Part shown: piece after piece, positions 1 to 5,603 of the stretch
Position numbering within the stretch: the stretch's first letter is position 1
Layout of the letters: every line of letters begins with the position of its first letter
DNA from: Candidatus Krumholzibacteriota bacterium
GTDB taxonomy: Bacteria; Krumholzibacteriota; Krumholzibacteriia; Krumholzibacteriales; Krumholzibacteriaceae
Length of the DNA: 5,603 nucleotides
Assembly: GCA_030672805.1 (NCBI GenBank)
Contig: DAOVFR010000175.1
Span: 1 to 5,603, forward strand
Direction: 5' to 3'
Notes under the pieces: model-generated
Told to the model about the DNA's origin: nothing
The model's input: only the letters and a program-made list of their open reading frames with translations
The model's database searches: none
Program-made: the position numbers and the translations under genes

Positions 1-2796
1 GGGAACACGGAAGAGCTGAAGTATCTCGACAGGGTCTATGTCCAGGTAAAGACCAGGCACTCGGAGGTTCAACTTGGCGACTTCTCGACGGGTCTCGCCT
101 GGTCAAGTTATTCCTCGTTTCAGCGGGAGCTCCGCGGGGTGATGGCGACGGTCGAAGCGGGGGGGGACACCTTTTTCAGCGGCGGAGGCATTGCAAAGGG
201 CAGGTTCGAGAGCAGAAGCTTCACTGGAGTGGAGGGAGTGCAGGGGCCGTATGAGCTTCTCCAGGCCCGGCGCTTCAACAGCGTCGTGATCCTTCCGGGC
301 ACCGAGACGATCTACCTGGATGGACGCCTGCTGAAACGGGGCAGCGAAAACGATTACACGATCGATTACAACCGCGGCACTGTCACCTTCGCCGAACGGG
401 TCACCATAACCGACGACTCCGAGATCGTCACCGATTTCCAGATGGGCGAGGACGACTACGAGAGGTCGACCGTTACCGCTGGGTGGACCTCCCGCCGGAT
501 CGCCGGCGCCGTGAGGCTTCGGGCGTTCTTCTTTCAGGAGGCCGACGATTCGGATAATCCGCTGCGCGGCGGACTTTCATCGAAGGAAATGGCGAGCCTG
601 AAGGAGGCCGGCGACGACCCCGCCAGGGCGATGAGCGACGGTATCGAGCAGGTGGAACCGGGCAAGGGTGATTACCTGCTTGTCCCCGGGGATACGGTGC
701 CGTCCCATTTCGTCTATACCGAGTCGGGCGGGGAATACATACTCGATTTCGTCGAGGTGGGGCAGGGCAACGGGGAGTACCGCACGGACGGTTTCACGAG
801 AATCGGCAGGGTGAGGTATGCCTACGCGGGCGAGGGGCTGGGTGATTTCTCGATCGGCAGGCCGCTCCCGCTTCCGGAGCGCAACAGACTCTTCACGCTC
901 GGAGCCGAAGCGAAAAAGGGGCGTTTCTTCTTCGATGGGGAGGGTAATGTAAGCATTCATGACCGGAATACGCTCTCGGATCTCGACGACGGTGATAACG
1001 CCGGGGGGGCGATACGGCTCGAGAGCGGCGTGAAGGAACTTCCGGTCGGTCCGGCGGACCTCTCTCTAAAGGGAGAATTCTCGAGCCTCGAGTCCCGTTT
1101 CAAATCGCCTGACAAGCCGAGAGACTCCTACTTCTACCGGAACTGGAACCTCGACGACGTTCCGCTGGAAGGGATGGAGAGGATCGGCGGGACCGCCTTC
1201 CGGCTCGAAGGGAAACACCGGTGGAACTTGGGGGGAAGCTACCGTGTGCTCTCGCGTGACCGCGGGCTCTCGGCAAGGAAAGGGGAGGTGGACGCCTCCG
1301 TGGGCGACCTGGCCGGCAGGGGCGTGCATTTCAGGGCCCTCGACTCGAAGACCGGGGATGAGCGCGACAGGCGGTTCGCCCGGGGGGAAGGGGCTCTCGC
1401 ATTCTGGCATGCCGTCCCGCGCATCTCGTTCGAGACGGAACGTTACAGGTCGTTCGAAGTGGATGCCGCCGACACGGGCAGGTACTACTGCCAGGGCGAT
1501 ATCTCGCTCGCCGGGAAATCGATCGGGCCGTTCAGGGGGTTGGTTTCGTTCAGCAGAAGGTTGACGGATATGATGCGGGAATCGGGCGGGCAATGGCTGA
1601 GGGCGCGCGAGAACGACGAGGTGCGCGTGGACGGAGGCTACTCGAGCGGGCACAGGATCGTCGATATCTACCTTGCGCACATGCGGAACAGGGAAGCACG
1701 GACGGGGGTGACGGGATGGTACGATCTTGGAAGGGTCAGGTACCGGGACTGCTGGGCGCCGGCCGGGATCACGACCGATATCGGTTACCGGATCAGTTCC
1801 GGGGAGGAGCGGCGCCAGGAGAAGGCGGTGGTCTTCGTGGGAGAGAACCAGGGGGATTATGACAGCGAGGGAAGGGAGGTCGGCCAGAAGAGGGGCGACT
1901 ACATGGTTCTCTACCTGCCGGGAGGTGAGCGCGAGGCCGTGCACACCGTAGAGCTGACCTGGCGGATGAGTTACGGGAGAGGATTGCGCGGCGTGACCGG
2001 GAGCCCCGGTGGCGGGGGATGGCTGTCCAGGATACGCAGGAACGTCTCGTGCGATCATTTCTTCTCCGTGCTCGAGAAATCGCGGACCGATGATCTCGCG
2101 GGGCTGTATATGCTGAAACCGTCCCTCCTGCAGCGTAACGATTTCACCCTTTACGGGATCAACACGTTCAGGCAGGAATGGAGTTTTCTTAACAACGTGA
2201 GGAAATTCAACCTCCGGTTCACCTACTCCCGGGAGGATGAGGAGGATAACAGATCGGCGGAAGCCGGGCTCGAGCGGTTCAACAGGGAAGTCCTCGTGCG
2301 TCTGGAGGCGGCGCCCTACTCATCGGTAACGATCTCCTGGGAGGGGGGCGGCAGGCTCGACACGAGGCGGGCGGGTGGTGCGTCGGCGCAGAGCTACCGT
2401 GTGGAATCGGTCTCCGCTTCGCAGGTCGTGAACTACCGCATCACGCCGTCGATGAGGTTCTCGTTCGAGACGGGTTACGAGAAGCGTAGTGACGGGGTGT
2501 CGGGGGCGGAGCAGGCGTCATATCTCGCGATCCCTTCGTTCAGTTCATCGATGGGAGCGAAGTTTAACCTGGCGGCCTTTTTCAAGTTCACTTACACCGA
2601 TGCGAAATCGGACGATGGGAAACCGCTGTTCTTTCTCGAAGAGGGACTCCGCCAGGATTGGAACCTTATCGGCCAGTACCGTTTTTCCCGCAACGTCACT
2701 TTCGGTATGAATTATACGGGAAGGCGAGAGAAGAATTACATTGGGGAGGTAAAGACGATCCATGATTTCAAGATGGAATGTGGTGCTTATTTCTAG
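1..2796 (+). CDS. Large outer-membrane/surface beta-barrel protein, 5'-partial
   Basis: The frame is open from base 1 to the TAG at 2794-2796, giving 931 visible residues; the GTG/ATG pair at 139-144 is internal, because conserved-looking sequence (LGDF at residues 25-28, then R-x-LRGV at 42-47) precedes it. No signal peptide is visible because the N-terminus is outside the window. Residues about 76-146 carry GVEGVQGPYEL, YLDG, ENDYTIDY and GTVTF, a block I recall from long hypothetical surface proteins of FCB-type and candidate phyla. Further on come G-x-G-[DE]-[YF] motifs near residues 221-225, 254-260 and 277-283, and related ones at 614-620 and 628-634. The second half alternates polar and hydrophobic residues as membrane beta-strands do, and the chain ends in Phe (GAYF), a typical barrel C-terminus. 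It overlaps the Omp85 gene by 35 bp, suggesting joint function. The outer-membrane location is well supported. Substrate, ligand and exact role are unknown; a pure passenger or surface-layer protein is the alternative. Confidence 0.85.
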   Translation, partial: GNTEELKYLDRVYVQVKTRHSEVQLGDFSTGLAWSSYSSFQRELRGVMATVEAGGDTFFSGGGIAKGRFESRSFTGVEGVQGPYELLQARRFNSVVILPGTETIYLDGRLLKRGSENDYTIDYNRGTVTFAERVTITDDSEIVTDFQMGEDDYERSTVTAGWTSRRIAGAVRLRAFFFQEADDSDNPLRGGLSSKEMASLKEAGDDPARAMSDGIEQVEPGKGDYLLVPGDTVPSHFVYTESGGEYILDFVEVGQGNGEYRTDGFTRIGRVRYAYAGEGLGDFSIGRPLPLPERNRLFTLGAEAKKGRFFFDGEGNVSIHDRNTLSDLDDGDNAGGAIRLESGVKELPVGPADLSLKGEFSSLESRFKSPDKPRDSYFYRNWNLDDVPLEGMERIGGTAFRLEGKHRWNLGGSYRVLSRDRGLSARKGEVDASVGDLAGRGVHFRALDSKTGDERDRRFARGEGALAFWHAVPRISFETERYRSFEVDAADTGRYYCQGDISLAGKSIGPFRGLVSFSRRLTDMMRESGGQWLRARENDEVRVDGGYSSGHRIVDIYLAHMRNREARTGVTGWYDLGRVRYRDCWAPAGITTDIGYRISSGEERRQEKAVVFVGENQGDYDSEGREVGQKRGDYMVLYLPGGEREAVHTVELTWRMSYGRGLRGVTGSPGGGGWLSRIRRNVSCDHFFSVLEKSRTDDLAGLYMLKPSLLQRNDFTLYGINTFRQEWSFLNNVRKFNLRFTYSREDEEDNRSAEAGLERFNREVLVRLEAAPYSSVTISWEGGGRLDTRRAGGASAQSYRVESVSASQVVNYRITPSMRFSFETGYEKRSDGVSGAEQASYLAIPSFSSSMGAKFNLAAFFKFTYTDAKSDDGKPLFFLEEGLRQDWNLIGQYRFSRNVTFGMNYTGRREKNYIGEVKTIHDFKMECGAYF
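2745..2750 (+). promoter_or_regulatory. Shine-Dalgarno site for the Omp85 gene
   Basis: GGAGGT, within GGGGAGGT at 2743-2750, lies 11 bases upstream of the ATG at 2762. It sits inside the coding sequence of the upstream gene and fixes the start choice for the downstream gene. Ribosomes finishing the upstream gene stop at 2796, 35 bp past this start, so translational coupling is likely. Confidence 0.85.
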
Positions 2797-4441
2797 TCTC
2801 GTGCTGCTGGCCCGGCCGGGAAATGCATACGGGGGAGAGGTCGTTGGTACGGTTTCCTTCAATGGGGCAGCCGTCTTCTCCCGGAACGAGCTGGGGGAGG
2901 GAAGCCTTCTCGGGCGGGGCGCCGTTTTCTCCGATTCCCTGCTTGATCTCGAGCTGGCGCGCATAGATTCCCTTTATTTCTCCCAGGGTTGGCTTGGGGC
3001 GGCCTACACGGTCGACACGTTCCGGTCCCGGACATCGGTCGATGTCGAAATCGCAATCTCGGAGGGCGAGCGGTCCGTGGTTGGGACCGTTTCGATTACC
3101 GGTGCTCCGGAATCCGGGATACGCGAGATACGCGACATCCTCGGCGTCGATGAAGGGCGGGCTTTCGAACCTCTCGTGATCGAGGCGTCGATGATGGAAC
3201 TGCTTCGCCGGTACAACGACGGCGGGTACCCGTACGCGCAGGTGTGGCTCACCGGATTCGAGTACCGGCCGGTCGAGAACGAGGTCGACCTCGCCTTCTC
3301 GGTATTCGAGGGTAAGCATGCCTCCATCTCCTCGATCATGTTCGACGGTCTCGCGAAGACCGATTCGTCACTTGCCGCCAGGATGACCGGACTGCGCGCA
3401 GGCGAACCGTACAATGAAGGCGCCGTCGAGCGGGCCCGTCAGCGGCTCGGGACCGCCTGGTTTTTCGAGTCGGTCGGCGAGCCGAGGGTCGAGGCGGGGC
3501 GGGGTGGAGCCGTCGATATCGTGTTTCCCGTAAAGGAACGCACCAGGTATAACATGTTCCAGGGCGCATTCGGTTTCTCGCGGCGGGACGACGGGACGAA
3601 CGTGCTGAACGGCTCCGTGGATATAAGCCTGCGAAACATAGCGGGTAAGGGACGCGACGTCTTCTTGAGCTGGCTCAATGACGGCGAGAAGTACTCCCGG
3701 GTGGATCTGAAATATACCGAACTGTTTTTCTTTTCGCTTCCCTTTCACCTCGATGCCAACGTGAGACAGGTTGTCCACGACAGCCTCTACACGTGGCATT
3801 CGGCCGGGCTCATCTTCAGAGTGCCCGTCGGCGCGCGGTACTCGATACTGGCAGGTGTATCGGGAGACAGGAACGTCCCCGATACGGGGGAGCTGCTGAG
3901 AAGCGTCAGGCAGCGTTACCGTGCAGGGATCGTACGGGAGGGTGGTAAGAGGATTGGGTTGAGCCTTCACGTGGAGGGGGCGTACAAGATCAACTACCTG
4001 AAGGGTAACCGGTCGGAGAACGATGGTCAGTTCCTGTACCGTTTCGAGGGGTCGCTGGCCATACCGGCGTTCGGGTGGCAGGTCATGTTCTGGCGGCTCG
4101 TCTCGGAATCGGTATTCTCGTCGGGCGAGATACAACCTGCCGAACGGTTTCCGCTCGGAGGAGCACGGACAATCCGGGGGTACCGTGAGAACCAGTTCCG
4201 CGGGGACCGCATCGCGTACACGAATCTCGAGTACCGGTTCGGCCGGGACGGAGGACTTTTCATCTTCGACGACGTCGGCGCTTTCTATCGCGATGGCGAA
4301 GGGTGGAAGGTGAAGAACGGTGTGGGGTTCGGTCTCCGGTCATCGTCCGAGCTCGGAACCGTCGAGCTCAGTTTCGGTGTAGGGGATCGCCTCTCGCTCG
4401 AGGGAACACGCATACACATATCCCTGACCGAGCAGTTCTGA
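2762..4441 (+). CDS. Omp85-family outer-membrane assembly protein, three POTRA domains (TamA-like)
   Basis: Complete 559-residue protein. Residues 1-22 form a signal peptide (Arg4, hydrophobic VVLISSLVLLA at 7-17, likely cut after GNA at 20-22). Three POTRA domains follow at about 26-102, 104-184 and 185-260; the second has the typical GGYPYAQV turn (154-161). Residues about 262-559 are the bacterial surface antigen (Omp85) barrel, with FPLGG (463-467) leading into the L6-loop motif IRGY (471-474), then a D-V-G turn (504-506), GVGFGLR (521-527) and a terminal Phe. Omp85 proteins insert beta-barrels into, or move proteins across, the outer membrane. E. coli TamA is about 577 residues with three POTRAs, whereas BamA has five and is near 800, so size and domain count favour a TamA-like or dedicated paralogue over the essential BamA. 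No TamB-like gene lies beside it in this window. The gene starts inside the previous one and is probably co-translated with it. Family assignment is firm; the client is inferred. Confidence 0.95.
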   Translation: MISRWNVVLISSLVLLARPGNAYGGEVVGTVSFNGAAVFSRNELGEGSLLGRGAVFSDSLLDLELARIDSLYFSQGWLGAAYTVDTFRSRTSVDVEIAISEGERSVVGTVSITGAPESGIREIRDILGVDEGRAFEPLVIEASMMELLRRYNDGGYPYAQVWLTGFEYRPVENEVDLAFSVFEGKHASISSIMFDGLAKTDSSLAARMTGLRAGEPYNEGAVERARQRLGTAWFFESVGEPRVEAGRGGAVDIVFPVKERTRYNMFQGAFGFSRRDDGTNVLNGSVDISLRNIAGKGRDVFLSWLNDGEKYSRVDLKYTELFFFSLPFHLDANVRQVVHDSLYTWHSAGLIFRVPVGARYSILAGVSGDRNVPDTGELLRSVRQRYRAGIVREGGKRIGLSLHVEGAYKINYLKGNRSENDGQFLYRFEGSLAIPAFGWQVMFWRLVSESVFSSGEIQPAERFPLGGARTIRGYRENQFRGDRIAYTNLEYRFGRDGGLFIFDDVGAFYRDGEGWKVKNGVGFGLRSSSELGTVELSFGVGDRLSLEGTRIHISLTEQF

Positions 4442-4504
4442 CGACGGTGCAGCCAGCGCATTCCCGGCAAGCCCCGGACAAAAATTTATGCCTCCAGGTC
4501 TATT
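4442..4504. other. Intergenic spacer after the Omp85 gene
   Basis: No gene, tRNA-like arm or convincing terminator is visible. The only hairpin seen is a 4-bp CCGG stem with a six-base loop near 4463-4480, and no T-run follows it. Transcription of the + operon may therefore run on toward the convergent HNH gene, or stop by a factor-dependent route. Confidence 0.5.
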
Positions 4505-4548
4505 CATTAAGTACGGTAATACCTCTACATGAACTCGTTCCCGTATGC
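4505..4548 (-). pseudogene. Decayed 3'-end copy of the neighbouring HNH endonuclease gene
   Basis: These 44 bases match 4678-4721, the end of the HNH coding sequence, at 37 of 44 positions without gaps, in the same orientation and 173 bp away. Read on the minus strand in the matching frame, it gives AYGNEFM-stop-RYYRT-stop against AYGKEFMQRYYRTE in the intact gene. CAG has become TAG and the last GAA has become TAA. Four of the seven differences are synonymous (GGA/GGG, GAA/GAG, CGG/AGG, CGC/CGT), which fits a paralogue that diverged while coding and then decayed, although seven sites are few. Similarity stops abruptly at 4548, two bases before an inverted repeat. It is a fragment and cannot encode a nuclease. 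Confidence 0.75.
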
Positions 4549-4550
4549 GA

Positions 4551-4664
4551 TCACCGCGGGTCCTGTCGCCGGTCTACCCCACCGTGCTCGCTTACGTCTG
4601 CATGCGGGGATGTCCCAACTCGGATGCGCGCGTAGGGGGCCCCGCTCGGCGCCACCCGCGGTGA
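4551..4664. repeat. 114-bp stretch bounded by an 11-bp perfect inverted repeat
   Basis: TCACCGCGGGT at 4551-4561 is the exact reverse complement of ACCCGCGGTGA at 4654-4664. The arms enclose 92 bases that include an 8-bp GGGGCCCC palindrome (4636-4643). The stretch lies precisely between the decayed HNH tail and the intact HNH tail. It could be a small non-autonomous element, a long-range RNA stem, or chance in GC-rich DNA. I see no clear target-site duplication at its edges and no coding signal inside. Confidence 0.45.
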
Positions 4665-4676
4665 GCTTTCTCCCTA

Positions 4677-5603
4677 TCATTCAGTGCGGTAATACCGCTG
4701 CATGAATTCTTTTCCGTATGCCCTCTCCGCTTCCAGGCGGTTGTGTTCCGGACACAGCAGCCTGAGATTGCCTGCTTTGTTACCCCCGCCCCTCGAATAC
4801 GGAACGATATGATCTATTTCCAGGTTCCACCTCGATTCACAACTCGTTCCATCCTGGCCAACGAAGGTGCACTGATCTCCATCTCTTGTGAACACCTCGT
4901 CACGCACGGCCCGTGTGATGAACCGTGATTTCTCCGGAACATCCCAGCGCCCATCACTAACAGAACCATGATTGGTGCGTGAGTTCTTCGCCTGGGGCCG
5001 GTTTTCCGCCCCTCTACGATCTTCATTCCCATTCCCGCACTCTTTTCCACACCCATGTTCCGTCCCGGTCCCACGTTCCTTCACAGCCCCATGATCATTC
5101 CCGCGGGCCGCCTGCGCCCCGTTCGTGGTCTTCTGTGATTTCTCGGCCTTTGAAGCACGCGTCTTTCTTCGTCTCATCCTGGCATCCGGGCTGTTGCGCT
5201 CGATATACTCATCCATCAGGATCTCGAATATCTTCTCGAATTTCATACCCCTGGGATGTCTCGTGGATAGAAGCTCCCGGACACGGTTCACCTTCTTCAT
5301 GAACTCCGGATCCACACCGAACTCGAGTTTGTATTTCTTCTCCAGTGTCACCCGGGAGGGGGTATTATCAGGATTCCCTGACATGACAGTGCCACGGCAG
5401 ATGTGTTCTCCGGAATCATCGCTCCCAGAAGTGCAAGATTTTTTACCGCCGACGTCGGCGGTAAATTTCTTACCACCCCTTACATCCTGATCGGGGACCT
5501 TTTTCATGATATACACGGGACGTACATGGTCCGTGATGCACAGCTCCGGACGATGCCTCGATACGATCATCTTCACGTTCCTGGCTGACTTGTTTCTTAT
5601 CTC
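4677..5603 (-). CDS. HNH endonuclease, 5'-partial
   Basis: The stop is TGA at 4677-4679. The frame is open to the window edge (308 visible residues), so the GTG at 5574-5576 is probably not the true start. The first residues, with KSARN (5-9) and RHRPEL (17-21), match the KS-x-REVE...P segment that precedes the helical part in multidomain HNH proteins of Myxococcota and similar bacteria. Then come a polar linker (about 30-83), a helical domain (about 84-135; VRELLSTRHPRG, FEILMDEYIE), a basic low-complexity linker (about 136-224), and the C-terminal HNH domain (226-308). In the HNH domain Asp264-His265, Asn279 and His287 form the DH...N...H signature, and Cys245, Cys255 and Cys284 look like structural zinc ligands. 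All key residues are present, so the nuclease is probably active on DNA; its target is unknown. Sampled lines run about 47-58% GC, lower than the membrane genes. The gene is convergent with them and likely an independent module. Confidence 0.93.
   Translation of the reverse strand, partial: EIRNKSARNVKMIVSRHRPELCITDHVRPVYIMKKVPDQDVRGGKKFTADVGGKKSCTSGSDDSGEHICRGTVMSGNPDNTPSRVTLEKKYKLEFGVDPEFMKKVNRVRELLSTRHPRGMKFEKIFEILMDEYIERNSPDARMRRRKTRASKAEKSQKTTNGAQAARGNDHGAVKERGTGTEHGCGKECGNGNEDRRGAENRPQAKNSRTNHGSVSDGRWDVPEKSRFITRAVRDEVFTRDGDQCTFVGQDGTSCESRWNLEIDHIVPYSRGGGNKAGNLRLLCPEHNRLEAERAYGKEFMQRYYRTE
4989..5078 (-). repeat. Degenerate 18-bp tandem repeat in the HNH linker
   Basis: Five consecutive 18-bp units read in frame as ERGTGT, EHGCGK, ECGNGN, EDRRGA and ENRPQA (visible residues 176-205). 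Each begins with Glu and the first three share E-x-G-x-G-x. The units lie in the flexible linker between the helical and HNH domains, and the last two are strongly degraded. Slippage expansion of a linker is the simplest origin. Confidence 0.6.
5442..5465. repeat. Perfect 24-bp palindrome inside the HNH coding sequence
   Basis: The half-site TTTACCGCCGAC at 5442-5453 is followed directly by its exact reverse complement at 5454-5465, with no spacer. It fills exactly eight codons (FTADVGGK, visible residues 47-54) in a poorly conserved linker. An imperfect direct repeat flanks it: TTTTTTACCGCC (5439-5450) and TTTCTTACCACC (5466-5477), 10 of 12 identical. It does not resemble an intrinsic terminator, because neither strand has a T-run directly after the stem. 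It may be a protein-binding dyad, an inserted palindromic element or a cruciform-prone site. Confidence 0.8.

Noticed and set aside
1066..2058. Long open frame on the minus strand, 330 codons, antisense to the large surface protein
   Set aside because: It is rich in Pro, Arg and His with no recognisable domain, typical of the shadow frame of a GC-rich gene; the + strand frame has clear beta-protein features.
3368..4135. 255-codon open frame on the minus strand opposite the Omp85 gene
   Set aside because: It lies entirely over a confidently assigned Omp85 barrel/POTRA coding region and shows no family motif.
4463..4480. Possible terminator hairpin after the Omp85 gene
   Set aside because: The stem is only four base pairs (CCGG with CCGG) and no T-run follows; an A-rich tract follows instead.
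4303..4635. 110-codon + strand frame running from the Omp85 3' end into the spacer
   Set aside because: It overlaps the conserved barrel end out of frame, is not preceded by a convincing ribosome site, and has a low-complexity Arg/Ser/Thr composition.
4549..4676. Possible tRNA or other small RNA in the spacer
   Set aside because: No T-arm GTTCGA-type sequence, acceptor stem pairing or CCA end could be found on either strand.
4525..4680. 51-codon minus-strand frame whose ATG overlaps the HNH stop as ATGA and which ends in AYGNEFM
   Set aside because: The overlap looks like coupling, but the body is Arg/Pro/Gly-rich without a domain, and its tail is simply the decayed HNH copy read to its TAG; probably fortuitous.
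5125..5490. 121-codon + strand frame antisense to the HNH gene
   Set aside because: It is the complement of the conserved helical domain and linker of the HNH protein, with no independent coding evidence.

Overview
The window carries three protein genes and a short, degraded intergenic stretch. Genes 1 and 2 lie on the + strand and overlap. Both encode outer-membrane proteins, so the host is a diderm (Gram-negative-type) bacterium. GC content is high: sampled 60-base lines in gene 2 run about 60-63%. The sequence style of gene 1 (a GPYEL ... YLDG ... DYTIDY ... GTVTF block and several G-x-G-[DE]-Y motifs) resembles long, mostly uncharacterised surface proteins that I recall from FCB-type and related candidate phyla. 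The HNH gene at the right belongs to a type common in Myxococcota and similar lineages. The taxon is an inference; no rRNA or marker gene is present.

Layout. Positions 1-2796 (+) hold the last 931 codons of a very large beta-rich outer-membrane/surface protein; its start lies outside the window. Positions 2762-4441 (+) hold a complete 559-residue Omp85-superfamily protein with a signal peptide, three POTRA domains and a C-terminal barrel, a TamA-like architecture. Its start codon lies inside the end of gene 1 behind a strong Shine-Dalgarno sequence, so the two are probably translationally coupled and may act together: a barrel-inserting or translocating Omp85 and a large barrel or surface client. 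That pairing is the most interesting functional proposal here.

Positions 4442-4676 separate the convergent genes. They contain a decayed copy (4505-4548) of the 3' end of the neighbouring HNH gene, followed two bases later by an 11-bp perfect inverted repeat spanning 4551-4664. Positions 4677-5603 (-) hold an HNH endonuclease whose frame stays open to the window edge, so it is N-terminally incomplete here. It has a conserved helical domain, a low-complexity linker with degenerate hexapeptide repeats, and a C-terminal HNH domain. A perfect 24-bp palindrome sits inside its coding sequence. The HNH gene looks lower in GC than the membrane genes and is probably a separate, more mobile module.
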